34,055 nucleotides of DNA. It comes from an uncultured Oscillospiraceae bacterium (lineage in GTDB: Bacteria > Bacillota > Clostridia > Oscillospirales > Oscillospiraceae). Every line of letters starts with the position of its first letter. The stretch's first letter is position 1. The notes below the pieces were generated by a model, which worked only from the letters and a program-made list of their open reading frames with translations, searched no databases and was not told the DNA's origin. The translations under genes were made by a program, and so were the position numbers. Where the stretch lies: assembly GCA_947589545.1 (NCBI GenBank), contig CANQBA010000044.1, forward strand, positions 1 to 34,055, given 5' to 3'. Below are positions 15,980 through 24,274 of this stretch, in pieces.

Positions 15980-16281
15980 TTTGACAACATGATCGAGTGA
16001 AAAAAACGGCCCCGCCGCAACGGCGGAGCATCGTATTCCCGGTGCGTTTCGCTTAACGCGCCGGGAATTCACAACCGGGTAATCGTAGGGGCCGGAGACC
16101 CGCTCGGCCCACAATTCAAATATGCGGCGAAGCCGCAACCTTTTTGGGGCGGGTAATGCGGAAATTCGAAGAAACGGGCCGCCAAGAGTGTCCCGTGCGA
16201 TAGGGAAACAATGCGAACCATGGGGCGAGGCGGTACGGCAGCGGGATCATATCGGGATCACTCATACGGATATGACAAGTC
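15980..16281. other. Intergenic region without a recognisable gene
   Basis: About 300 bp between the XRE gene and the GH32 terminator. It holds short inverted repeats (CCCGGTGCG/CGCGCCGGG near 16038-16067; GCGGCGAAGCCGC near 16120-16135) but no supported reading frame, RNA gene or promoter that I can defend. Confidence 0.4.
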
Positions 16282-16319
16282 AAAAGAGGGCCGCCGGCGA
16301 TGGCCGGCAGCCCTCTTTT
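16282..16319 (-). terminator. Terminator of the LamG-GH32 gene
   Basis: AAAAGAGGGC(C)GCCGGC, loop GATG, GCCGGC(A)GCCCTCTTTT; symmetrical A and T tracts allow use from either side. It lies 17 bp past the stop of the minus-strand GH32 gene. Confidence 0.85.
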
Positions 16320-16335
16320 CAGTTTGGCGTAAGCT

Positions 16336-18696
16336 TCAGTCGAAGATGGACCCCATTCTGGCCACATACAGCTCGTCGATGGAAACTGTTCCGGTGGCAA
16401 AAAGGTCAATGCCGTGGGAATCCGGCTCGTCGGTATAGGCGCGGATGCTGATGGACTTGTAGTCGTTGAAGAAGCCCTCCACCAGAGAGCGGTCGATGTA
16501 GATCTCCATGGTGAGCTTGCCGTCCTTTACGGGCAGCTCGCCGGAGACGGAGGCGGCCTTACAGCCCTCGCCCTTGTTCTCCGTATGGCCGGAGATCGTC
16601 TGTCCGGCCACATCATAGGTGTACGTGGTGGCGTCCCATTTGCCGCCCTGCTTCATGTTGATGCCGAATTCGGAGGCGGCGGACACATCGGCGGTGAGGC
16701 GGATATAGAGCATATCCTCGTCCACCTCCGCCAGGGCCTTGTTGGCGTCCTCAAGGCTCACGTTTTTGAGATCCACCAGCGTCTCCTCCTCCAGCTCGTG
16801 AAGCGCGTCCGTAGGACTCATCATCACATCGGAGCCGTCGTCAGAAAGCCAGATCTTCCGCGCCAAGCCCACGGTATGGGCCCAGCCGGAGGCTCCCTGC
16901 TCCGCCGCGCCGCGCTGATCCTGCATGATGGAGAACATATAGACATCCCCGCTCACCGGATCGACAAGGCAGGACGGGCCGGTGAACACGTTGGCGCCGT
17001 AATCCAGCAGGTGCGGCGGCCCCTGGAAGCTCTCATCAGGGGTAAATTTGCCGGTCTCCAGGTCGAAATCGCCCAGCCAGTAGTAAACCTTGTTGTCCGC
17101 CGAGGAGGCCGGAGCGGGAGAGACGGAGAAGAAATACTTGGTGACGGTACCCGCCTCGTTGGTGAGGGGCAGCAAAATCGGCAGCTCCCAGCTGGTGCCA
17201 TAGAGGGAGGACTGGTTCTCCATCTCGTAGACGGGCCCTTTATAGACCCAGTTCTGTTCCACGGTGCCGTCGTCTTTAAGCTCCAGGGTGTCGGAGGTGT
17301 ACAGCAGCGCCGTGCCGCCGTTGGTGGCGGCGGAGCCGGAGCAGATGAGCATACACCAGATATCCCCCTCCTTCCAAATGGAGGGATCCCGGAACTCGCC
17401 GGCCCGGCCCTGGCCCTGCTGCTGGACGACCGCCAGCTCATCACAGACGACCCACTCGGTGAGCTCGGGGTCGCTGAGGTCGGCGGGGTAGGCCACGCCG
17501 ATGTTCTGGTTGGAGATAAGGCCCGGCGTGTCCCGGAAAGCGTCGTTTCCGGCGGTGAAGAACAGGAGCGGGACGCCGTTTTTGTCCAGCGCTGCCCCGC
17601 CGGACCATACGCCGTCAGGGACGACGGAACCCTCCGTGGGGGTGATGGCCTCGCGGATAGGCTTCCAGTTGACCATGTCGGTGGAGACATAGTGGCCCCA
17701 GCAGATGTTGCGCCAGTAGGAGCCGGTCATGTTGGCCTGGTAGAAGAGGTGGTAGACGCCGTTATAATACACCGGCGCGTGGGGCTCGTTCATCCAGAAC
17801 TGATAGGGCCCGCCGTGGAACTGGGGCCGGGTGTAGTCGCCGGTGAGGATATTCTGGAGCCAGATATCGTCAAAGGCGATCTCCGGGATCTTGACGCTTT
17901 CGTAATATTCCTTGATCTCATCGGCGGAGAGGGCGGTAGACCAGAGCTTCACCTCGTCGAGATACCCGCTGGCGGAGTTGACACTGCCGGCCGCCAGATT
18001 TTCCGACGGGTTCTGGTTGCGGCCCACGTTGAGGCCCTTGGTGGAGGCGCCCACGATGTCGCCGCCGGAGAAGCCGGAGCCCACCAGCTCCCCGTTCAGA
18101 TAGAGGCACATCTGCCCCTCGTCCTCGTCGTAGGTGGCGGTGACCAGGTTCCAGGCGTATTTCTGCAGCCTCGCCTCCCCGGACCAGACGGACAGCCACT
18201 CGTAGCCGGTGCCCACCTGGAAGCTGACGCGCCCGAAGCGCTCATAGCCTAAAATGAACCCTTTTTTGGCGTCCTTGTCGAACTGGCAGACGATGCCCGT
18301 CAAAGAGTCGGTGCCGTTGTCGGCGGCGTGGGGATCGTCCCACTCGAACATCCTGGGGGCGATCCACGCCTGGACGGTGAGGGACGGCCCCTCCACGGTC
18401 ACGTCATTGCGCTTGTAGCCCACATAGGTGCTGGTGCCGTCAAGAAGTATGCACCCGCCGCTGACGCCCTCCTTCCGCCACTGGGGCTCCTGATCGTCCA
18501 TGTAGGTGGCGTGGGAGAACACGTAATTGAGATCGGTATCCGGGAGCTTCCCGGCGGAGTCCTTCACCGTGGCGCCGGAGCCCTCGTCAAAGCTCAGATG
18601 CAGGTAAAGCTCCTTGTCATGCCCGCCGCCTCCACAGGAGGCAAGGGCAAGCGTCAGGCAGAGCGCCAGAAAAATCAGGTAAAAGCTTTTCTTCAC
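16336..18696 (-). CDS. Secreted LamG-GH32 fructan hydrolase lipoprotein
   Basis: A 786-residue surface lipoprotein. Signal peptide with lipobox LASC (C21); LamG/concanavalin-like domain ~residues 28-280 (LYLHLSFDEGSG, GYLDEVKLWSTALS); five-bladed GH32 propeller from ~300; C-terminal beta-sandwich to the end (EIYIDRSLVEGFFND). Expected GH32 catalytic sites: WMNEPHAP (position 304 is Glu where the family nucleophile is Asp in WMNDPNG), FRDPS (D437, transition-state stabiliser) and WELP (E504, acid/base; usually WEC). It should cut fructans (levan or inulin) at the cell surface unless the Asp-to-Glu change alters activity. Start is GTG at 18696 with AAGGAG 7 nt upstream; the longer in-frame reading lacks a signal peptide at its start. 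It follows the triple-module lipoprotein gene on the same strand, separated by an intra-operon hairpin. Confidence 0.88.
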   Translation of the reverse strand: MKKSFYLIFLALCLTLALASCGGGGHDKELYLHLSFDEGSGATVKDSAGKLPDTDLNYVFSHATYMDDQEPQWRKEGVSGGCILLDGTSTYVGYKRNDVTVEGPSLTVQAWIAPRMFEWDDPHAADNGTDSLTGIVCQFDKDAKKGFILGYERFGRVSFQVGTGYEWLSVWSGEARLQKYAWNLVTATYDEDEGQMCLYLNGELVGSGFSGGDIVGASTKGLNVGRNQNPSENLAAGSVNSASGYLDEVKLWSTALSADEIKEYYESVKIPEIAFDDIWLQNILTGDYTRPQFHGGPYQFWMNEPHAPVYYNGVYHLFYQANMTGSYWRNICWGHYVSTDMVNWKPIREAITPTEGSVVPDGVWSGGAALDKNGVPLLFFTAGNDAFRDTPGLISNQNIGVAYPADLSDPELTEWVVCDELAVVQQQGQGRAGEFRDPSIWKEGDIWCMLICSGSAATNGGTALLYTSDTLELKDDGTVEQNWVYKGPVYEMENQSSLYGTSWELPILLPLTNEAGTVTKYFFSVSPAPASSADNKVYYWLGDFDLETGKFTPDESFQGPPHLLDYGANVFTGPSCLVDPVSGDVYMFSIMQDQRGAAEQGASGWAHTVGLARKIWLSDDGSDVMMSPTDALHELEEETLVDLKNVSLEDANKALAEVDEDMLYIRLTADVSAASEFGINMKQGGKWDATTYTYDVAGQTISGHTENKGEGCKAASVSGELPVKDGKLTMEIYIDRSLVEGFFNDYKSISIRAYTDEPDSHGIDLFATGTVSIDELYVARMGSIFD

Positions 18697-18730
18697 AATA
18701 AAACTCCTTCCTGTGGAAGCGTTTTGCAGT

Positions 18731-18760
18731 CGGCCCGTGAGCATTTTTACTCACGGGCCG
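18731..18760 (-). repeat. Intra-operon hairpin between two lipoprotein genes
   Basis: CGGCCCGTGAG (18731-18741) pairs with CTCACGGGCCG (18750-18760), 8-nt loop. No T-run follows on the minus strand, so it is more likely an mRNA-stabilising or attenuating hairpin between the 728-residue lipoprotein gene and the GH32 gene than a true terminator. Confidence 0.6.
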
Positions 18761-18793
18761 GCAAATAAGGGGAGGAATGAAAAAGAGGAAATC

Positions 18794-20980
18794 TTATTTG
18801 AGATTGACCGCCAGCTGCCAGGGGATCTGGATCTCAGCGGCTGTCTCCTCGGCGGTGTGGCCGTCCATCACGGTATCGGCCATGCCGGCGTAATCGGGGG
18901 CCGTCTCGTAATAGGTCACCACCTCGTCGAAGAAGGCGTGGGCCCAGCCGCCGTCGATGACCTCGTCGCTGAGGACGATGTAGAGCTCCTCGCCCACATA
19001 CGAACTCAGATCCATCACATAGGTGGCCATGTCGGCCCAGGAGCCGCCCTGCCCGATGTGGGGGAAGTTAGCGTCGGAGAAGCGGGCCTGCTTATAATAC
19101 CCGATCTCGGTGCCGTCGGCCTTGTAGACGTGTACCGCCGCGGCGGCGCCGCCCATGCGGACGGAGATGAAGCCGGAGCCGGCCAGGGTGAAGTTGGTGG
19201 AGCGCACGGACCAGCCCTCAGGCTCGGCGATGCCGTTGTTCCAGCCGTCCAGATGCCAGGAGCCTGCCTGGTTGTAGGGCAGCTCCTCGGCCCACCACTT
19301 GTCGGCGGAGATAACGCCGGCGGGCTGGCCCTCCACCACGCTCCAGGTGTCGGGGGCCACCACCGTCCAGCCGGCCAGGTTGCCGGACTCAAAGCCGCCG
19401 TTGGCCACGCTGTTGTGGTCGGCCATGGCGATGACGGTGAAGGCGGATTCGGCGGTCTTGCCCTCGTAGGAGGCGGCGTAGGTGACGGTGTAGGCGCCGG
19501 GGGCGGTCATATCCACCGCGTCAAAGCCGGAGGTGATCTCGGAGCCGTCGGGGCCGGTGACCTTGGAGACGGCGATATCGGTGACGGCGTCGCTGCCGAA
19601 GGAGGCGGCGGCGTCGGAGAGATATCCGGTCACGTCCACCGCGCCGCAGTCCACCACCTGGTTCTTGGCGTAGGCAGTGAAGGTCAGGGACTTGAGGGGC
19701 ACGGGGTAGGGGTAGTTGCTGTAATAGTTGCGCAGGGTGGTCAGGTCGTCGTAGGAGGCGGAGGTGTACGTCTCGTTCTGGATCTTCTCCAGCTGCTCCA
19801 CCTCCAGCTCGGCCACCTCATCGGCGGTGAGGGAGACCCGGAAGTCGTCCACGCAGATGAAGGCGAAGCCGCCGTTGGAGCCGTCGTTGGCGTCCACCAC
19901 CTTCAGATACACCACCCGGCCGATGTATTCGCTGGCGTCCATATACATACGCAGGAGCGTCAGGGCCAGGGCGGGGTCGGAGAAGTAGGTGTTCTCCACC
20001 TTGATAAGCTCCTCGCCGGTGTTTCCGTCGCACAGGGCCACATAGGAGCCGCCGTTGCCGCAGCCCATCATGAAGGTGATGTATCCGTCGCCGCCCAGAG
20101 TGAATTTCTGGGAGCGGATAGCGCCTACGTTGGCCTCGGGGATGGCGCCGTTGTTGTTGCCGTCCAGGTAATAGGAGCCGTCGCCGTACACGGAGCGGTC
20201 GGTCCAGTAATACTGGCTGGTGGGCACCACGCCCGCCGCATTGAGGGCGGTCCCCTCAAGGATCTTCCAGCCGGTGAGGTCGCCTGTCTCGAAGCCGCCG
20301 TTCTCAATGGTCGTGGCTGTCTCGTCCTCCTCAAAGGGCTTCTCGCCGTAAGTCTCGATCTGGGTCTTGTATTCGGCCTCGGCGGCGGCCGCCTCGGCGT
20401 CGTCCTTGCAGACCTTGAAGCCGTCCACGTTCAGGTAGGCGAAGTCACTGCCGTCGTCGTTGTCGGTGAGCTTTATGTAGATGTTCTTGCCGATGTACGC
20501 GGAGAGGTCGACCACCTTTGTCAGCAGGTGGTCGGTGATGAAGATGCCGTCGCAGTCGGTGTTGCCCACCTTGGCCAGCACCTTGTCGGAGCCGGATTCA
20601 ATGAACTCCACGTAGCACTTCTCCGGGTCTTTGCCGGCGCCGATCTTAAAGGTGATGAAGCCGTTGCCGCCCAGCTTGAAAACATCTGAGGTCAGCGTCC
20701 CCTTCATCACCGGGTTGCCGCCCTTGGAGCCGGCAAAATAGTACTCGCCGGACTTCTCCATGGGAGCGCCGTTCACCTTTTCATCACTGATAACGCCCCG
20801 GAAGTTGAAGGCCGCGTCGTCGCGGGTCCAGCCCACCCACTTGCCGGAGGAGACGTCCTCGAAATCGCCGTTGACGATGTCCTCCGCCGCGCCGCCGGCC
20901 TTTTCGCCGCAGGCGGCCAGCGCCAGGACCATGGTCAGCGCCAAGGCAAGAGCCAGGAGCTTTTGAAGTTTGTTTTTCAT
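18794..20980 (-). CDS. Lipoprotein with three CBM-like modules
   Basis: A 728-residue surface lipoprotein (lipobox LAAC, C24). Three homologous modules of ~155 residues lie at ~37-190, 227-383 and 526-692. Each opens with NGxFE...W (NGDFED, NGGFETGDLTGW, NGGFESGNLAGW). Each also has a core like LGGxGFITFKIG and a segment like YIGKNIYIKLTDNDDGS, and ends at a V/F-DDF-like strand. An Ig-like domain (~425-518, APGAYTVTYAASYEGKTA) sits between modules 2 and 3. No hydrolase motif is present. Such modules are known to me as appendages of Firmicutes GH32 levanases, so a fructan-capturing role is inferred. The ATG follows AGAGGGA. The promoter is a perfect consensus (21079-21107) with a LacI-like half-site, and the gene is followed by the LamG-GH32 gene. 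Confidence 0.8.
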   Translation of the reverse strand: MKNKLQKLLALALALTMVLALAACGEKAGGAAEDIVNGDFEDVSSGKWVGWTRDDAAFNFRGVISDEKVNGAPMEKSGEYYFAGSKGGNPVMKGTLTSDVFKLGGNGFITFKIGAGKDPEKCYVEFIESGSDKVLAKVGNTDCDGIFITDHLLTKVVDLSAYIGKNIYIKLTDNDDGSDFAYLNVDGFKVCKDDAEAAAAEAEYKTQIETYGEKPFEEDETATTIENGGFETGDLTGWKILEGTALNAAGVVPTSQYYWTDRSVYGDGSYYLDGNNNGAIPEANVGAIRSQKFTLGGDGYITFMMGCGNGGSYVALCDGNTGEELIKVENTYFSDPALALTLLRMYMDASEYIGRVVYLKVVDANDGSNGGFAFICVDDFRVSLTADEVAELEVEQLEKIQNETYTSASYDDLTTLRNYYSNYPYPVPLKSLTFTAYAKNQVVDCGAVDVTGYLSDAAASFGSDAVTDIAVSKVTGPDGSEITSGFDAVDMTAPGAYTVTYAASYEGKTAESAFTVIAMADHNSVANGGFESGNLAGWTVVAPDTWSVVEGQPAGVISADKWWAEELPYNQAGSWHLDGWNNGIAEPEGWSVRSTNFTLAGSGFISVRMGGAAAAVHVYKADGTEIGYYKQARFSDANFPHIGQGGSWADMATYVMDLSSYVGEELYIVLSDEVIDGGWAHAFFDEVVTYYETAPDYAGMADTVMDGHTAEETAAEIQIPWQLAVNLK

Positions 20981-21045
20981 GTCAGTCCCTCTTGATCTAA
21001 GATTTCAGTCGGGTTTGGCGGACCCGGCCGGCAGGGGAAATGTCC

Positions 21046-21107
21046 ATAAAATAACGTTTCACATCCAAGAACGTTTTGATTATAATTCAGTCAAGCAATT
21101 TTGTCAA
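21046..21107 (-). promoter_or_regulatory. Consensus promoter and LacI-like site of the lipoprotein operon
   Basis: On the minus strand: TTGACA (21107-21102), 17-bp spacer, TATAAT (21084-21079), a perfect sigma-A promoter. Just past the expected start point lies GTGAAACGTTATTTTAT (21062-21046). Its GTGAAACG half-site recurs at the lacI/ABC promoter region, so repression by the encoded LacI protein is likely. Confidence 0.75.
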
Positions 21108-21144
21108 TAAACTTTTTAAATTTCTGCGAAATCCCTAAAACAGA

Positions 21145-21182
21145 ACGGCATGATTTGTGCAAAACGCACTAAATCATGCCGT
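21145..21182 (-). terminator. Terminator of the lacI-kinase gene cluster
   Basis: ACGGCATGATTT (21145-21156) with AAATCATGCCGT (21171-21182) and an inner GTGC/GCAC pair; on the minus strand TCTGTTTTAG follows. It lies 30 bp past the kinase stop. Confidence 0.75.
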
Positions 21183-21211
21183 GAAACGAAATCAAATCAT
21201 TTGCCTATCCC

Positions 21212-22150
21212 TCAGACATCCAGCTCCGCAGCGGTGGGCATGGCGGGGATGGCCCCGTGGCGGGAGGCGGTGAGGGAGGCGGCAAGATTGGAAAAGGCCA
21301 CGATCCGCCCAAGCTCCGCCTCCGTCAGCGCGTCCAGGGAGGGGAGCCGGGTGAGCCGGGAGAGGGCCGCGCCGAAGAAGGTATCGCCGGCGCCGTTGGT
21401 GTCCGCCACCGTGCATTTGACGCCGGGGACGGCCCCGGTGCGCCCGTCAAAGCGGTAAAAGGCCCCCTTGGCGCCCAGGGTCACCAGGATAAGCCGGATG
21501 CCGTATCCGGCCAGCTTCGCGCTGCCCGCCTCCGGGTCGTCCGTGCCGGTGAGCAGGGGAAGCTCCTCGTCGGAGACCTTCAGCACATCCACCAGGGGGA
21601 GGGGGGCCAGCATCTGCCGGACGGCGGTCTCCCGGTCGCTCCACAGGGAGGCGCGGTAGTTGGGGTCGTAGCTTATATACGCCCCCAGCTCTTTGGCGCG
21701 TCTTGCGGCGTGGAGGGTGGCGCTTCTGGCCGGCTCGGCGGTGAGGCTGACGCTGCCGAAGTGAAGGAACCGGGTGCTTTTCAGCCGCTCATCGCTGATC
21801 TCCTCCGCCCGCAGATTCACGTCGGCGCTGGGGTCCCGGTAGAAGCTGAAGCTCCGCTCCCCGGTCTTATCCACGCTGACCACGGCCAGGGTGGTGTGCT
21901 GGACGGGGTCGGTGACAAGGCCGGAGACGTCCACGCCATTTTCCAGGAGCGTGTTTTTCAGAAAATCCCCGAAGCTGTCCCGGCCCACCTTGCCGATGAA
22001 GGCGGTCTTGGCCCCCAGCCGGGAGGCGGCCACCGCCAGATTGGCCGGCGCGCCGCCGGGGTTGGCGTCGAACCGGGGGATGCCCCGTTCGTCCACGCCG
22101 CTCTGCGTAAGGTCGATGAGGATCTCTCCCACCGCTAAAATATCAGTCAT
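21212..22150 (-). CDS. PfkB-family sugar kinase, probably fructokinase
   Basis: A 312-residue ribokinase-fold kinase. The N-terminal GEILIDL and the NPGGAPANLAVAASRLG stretch are PfkB signature 1 with the substrate-binding GG. TNGAGDTFFGAAL near the C-terminus is signature 2 with the catalytic Asp. It would phosphorylate free fructose released by the cytoplasmic GH32 enzyme. I chose the ATG at 22150, 9 nt after AAGGAG; ATG 22156 is closer than usual. The start overlaps the end of the DUF624 gene by 8 bp. It is last in the lacI cluster and is followed by a terminator. Fructose is inferred from context; closely related kinases act on other sugars. Confidence 0.88.
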   Translation of the reverse strand: MTDILAVGEILIDLTQSGVDERGIPRFDANPGGAPANLAVAASRLGAKTAFIGKVGRDSFGDFLKNTLLENGVDVSGLVTDPVQHTTLAVVSVDKTGERSFSFYRDPSADVNLRAEEISDERLKSTRFLHFGSVSLTAEPARSATLHAARRAKELGAYISYDPNYRASLWSDRETAVRQMLAPLPLVDVLKVSDEELPLLTGTDDPEAGSAKLAGYGIRLILVTLGAKGAFYRFDGRTGAVPGVKCTVADTNGAGDTFFGAALSRLTRLPSLDALTEAELGRIVAFSNLAASLTASRHGAIPAMPTAAELDV

Positions 22151-22937
22151 GGTCATCCGCTCCTTTTCCGTTTTCCGGCGCGGGGCCGGCGTTTTTGGCG
22201 CTGATCTGCGCCTCGATCTGAAAGGCCCCGTCCAGGGCGTCATATTTCAGGCAGACCGTCACAAAAAGTATGTACCACACCCCCAAAAACGGCGCCAGAA
22301 AGGCCGTCCAGGGCATAAAGAGGAAGGTCACGGCCCACCAGGCCGTCTGCAAGACCGCGCCGCCCAGCACCCGCCAGGGGTTTTGCAGGATAAAGAGGGC
22401 GCAGTTTTTCAGCCTCACCGCCGGCCTCTGCTCAAACAGCACCACCTGGGGCCAGAGCAGGTCGAAGACCATGGTGAACACCACCACGGCCACGGCAAAA
22501 ACCGCCACGTTCAGGGCCGTGATCCTGCCGGTGCGCCACATGACAAAGCCGGAGAAGATCACAAGGCCCACAAAAAGCCCCTCCACCGCCCCCGGCAGGA
22601 GGGCGGCGCGGAAATTCTGCCGCAGGGATTTTTTAAAGGCCGCGCCCACGGCCATCAGATCGTCCCGGGCCCGCCGCAGGAGAAAATCGTACATAACGGC
22701 GATGCCCTGGCCCGCTATGGCCCCGCCGATCAGCGAGACGGGGATCAGCACCAGGGAGCTCTCCGTCAGTACCGCGTACAGGACGCCCAAGCCGTAGGGG
22801 ATAAAGGTTGCCAAGGCGATAAAATCCGTGAGGATATACGCTTTCCAGTCCCGCTCCAAAAGCTGGCGGTACCGGGCAAAGCCGTGCCGCCGCCCCTCGG
22901 GCCGGCGCTCGTCGTCCATGGGGAAGAAAAGGCCCAT
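22143..22937 (-). CDS. DUF624 (YesL-like) membrane protein
   Basis: A 264-residue integral membrane protein with about five hydrophobic segments (for example TDFIALATFIPYGLGVLYAV; ALNVAVFAVAVVVFTMVF; AFLAPFLGVWYILFVTVCL). The N-terminal half has the YesL-type GxxIAGQGIA...DFLLRRARDD pattern. YesL-like proteins are commonly encoded beside LplB/YtcP-type oligosaccharide permeases, as here, but their role is not established. The ATG follows the stop of the upstream lipoprotein gene without a gap, and its own end overlaps the kinase start. Confidence 0.8.
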   Translation of the reverse strand: MGLFFPMDDERRPEGRRHGFARYRQLLERDWKAYILTDFIALATFIPYGLGVLYAVLTESSLVLIPVSLIGGAIAGQGIAVMYDFLLRRARDDLMAVGAAFKKSLRQNFRAALLPGAVEGLFVGLVIFSGFVMWRTGRITALNVAVFAVAVVVFTMVFDLLWPQVVLFEQRPAVRLKNCALFILQNPWRVLGGAVLQTAWWAVTFLFMPWTAFLAPFLGVWYILFVTVCLKYDALDGAFQIEAQISAKNAGPAPENGKGADDHD

Positions 22938-23543
22938 CTATTCCGCCTCCCTGTGATCCAGGTTAAAATGGAGCCCGGAGAGAAAGCCGTCCAGGACGGC
23001 GGCGGGCTCCCCCGCGAAGGCCTCCCGGCACAGCACCTCCACCGAGACGCCAAAGCGCCCGTGGACCGCGAAGGCCGCCGCGCCGTGGGTATAGGGGTTC
23101 GTCTCCGAGGCCGTCAGCAGGGGGAGAAGGTCAAAGTCCACCCCGGCGCGGCTGACGTGGGTCTCGCCGCCGCAGCCGTAGCTGGCCCGCTCACGGCTTT
23201 TCCATACCTCCACCTCCGCCGCGGCCTTGGCCTCGCTCTTGAATTCCTGCACTAAGAGATAGATCTGGGCGTCGTAGACCTCCGCCCGCTGGCCCTCCTC
23301 GTTCTCCCGAACCTCCATCTCCCCGGCGGTCCAGGTGGCGAACCACAGGCCGGAGGCGGACATGGCGTCCAGATTCTCCAGGGCCGTAAAGCCCTCCACA
23401 GGCTCCGATGCCGCCACATCGCCCACCGCCGTCCAGTCCTCCGCCCAGCCCAGGGCGGCCCTGTCCAGATCCTCCCGGCCGCCGCAGGCGGTGAGCACCA
23501 GGCAGAGCAGGAGGGCGAAGGGCAAATAACGTTTCAACTTCAT
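22938..23543 (-). CDS. Unknown lipoprotein in the fructan locus
   Basis: A 201-residue predicted lipoprotein: MKLKRYLPFALLLCLVLTAC gives a signal peptide with lipobox LTAC (C20). The mature part is a small mixed alpha/beta domain with no motif I recognise (for example VYDAQIYLLVQEFKSEAKA, then AVHGRFGVSVEVLC). The start ATG overlaps the stop of the 243-residue gene (ATGA). A longer in-frame start 12 codons upstream would bury the signal peptide. Co-transcribed with DUF624 and the kinase. It might assist sugar uptake at the surface, but only the context suggests this. Confidence 0.7.
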   Translation of the reverse strand: MKLKRYLPFALLLCLVLTACGGREDLDRAALGWAEDWTAVGDVAASEPVEGFTALENLDAMSASGLWFATWTAGEMEVRENEEGQRAEVYDAQIYLLVQEFKSEAKAAAEVEVWKSRERASYGCGGETHVSRAGVDFDLLPLLTASETNPYTHGAAAFAVHGRFGVSVEVLCREAFAGEPAAVLDGFLSGLHFNLDHREAE

Positions 23544-24271
23544 GGTGAAGAAAGAGCCCCCTTCGTGATGGCGTTCCAAAGGCGCCGGTTGGCGTCCTGA
23601 TGTTTGTCCTGCTTGGGATCGTAAAAGCCCCGGCGGCCGATATAAAGGCCCGACAGCAGCTCCTGGGAATCCCCGGAAACCTCCTGCCCCAGCATCACCT
23701 CCCTGTACGCGCCCAGGGGCAGGGCGGTAAGCGCCGGACAGTCTGCCCAGGGAATGGCCTTGTCCTCCCAGCCGTAGTCGTCCTCCTCGGGGAGCGTCCC
23801 GTCCGGGCCGGCCAGGATCTGATGCTGGACCTGGAGGGTCTGGGGGTCGTCGGTGAGGAAGAAGACGCTCTCCCCCCGGGTGAGGTCGGCCATCAGCGTC
23901 ACCGCGGCCGCCGCGCCGTATTCCGGGTCAGCCTCCCCGCCGGAGACGTAGGAGCGCAGCTCCACGGTGGTCTGTCCGTCCCCGTTCACGTCCTCCCCCA
24001 GGGCCGCTAGCTCCCGCTGGAGGGCCGCCACGGTGTCCGCCGGCAGGGCGTTTTTGCCCACGTAGGCGAAGATATAGTCGGGCTTCACCCGCCCGATGCC
24101 CAGGGCGTTCCACACCATGGAGCCGGCCGCCCCCAGCACCACGGCCACAGCCAGGAGATAGAGGATGTGGTAATGGAGCCAGTTTTTGATTTTTGGCCAG
24201 CCCTCCAAGGGCGGGGGCGGCTCGTCGGGCTTCACGTCCCGGTATTTCCACTTAAGATATTCGCTGGCCAT
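23540..24271 (-). CDS. Unknown membrane-anchored extracellular protein
   Basis: A 243-residue protein with a basic, proline-rich cytoplasmic N-terminus (PDEPPPPLEGWPKIKNW), one membrane segment (~34-57, ILYLLAVAVVLGAAGSMVW) and an external domain of ~185 residues. The external part contains DVNGDGQTTVE, which resembles a DxNxDG calcium loop but is single. No family recognised. It begins 4 bp after the lacI stop and overlaps the next lipoprotein gene by 4 bp, so it belongs to the lacI transcription unit. The two unknown proteins together could form an envelope sensor or transport aid; this is speculation from gene order. Confidence 0.7.
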   Translation of the reverse strand: MASEYLKWKYRDVKPDEPPPPLEGWPKIKNWLHYHILYLLAVAVVLGAAGSMVWNALGIGRVKPDYIFAYVGKNALPADTVAALQRELAALGEDVNGDGQTTVELRSYVSGGEADPEYGAAAAVTLMADLTRGESVFFLTDDPQTLQVQHQILAGPDGTLPEEDDYGWEDKAIPWADCPALTALPLGAYREVMLGQEVSGDSQELLSGLYIGRRGFYDPKQDKHQDANRRLWNAITKGALSSP

Positions 24272-24274
24272 GGC

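Noticed and set aside
15476-16138. Open frame of 220 codons on the minus strand
   Set aside because: It covers the XRE gene in antisense and includes intergenic palindromes; the XRE reading is far better supported.
16414-18252. Long open frame of 612 codons on the plus strand
   Set aside because: Antisense shadow of the LamG-GH32 gene, which has full domain support.
18713-20689. Long open frame of 658 codons on the plus strand
   Set aside because: Antisense shadow of the triple-module lipoprotein; composition is repetitive Gly/Val/His and there is no start signal.
23540-24271. EF-hand or dockerin in the 243-residue membrane protein
   Set aside because: A single DVNGDG-like stretch without the second repeat or flanking helices needed for a dockerin or EF-hand pair.
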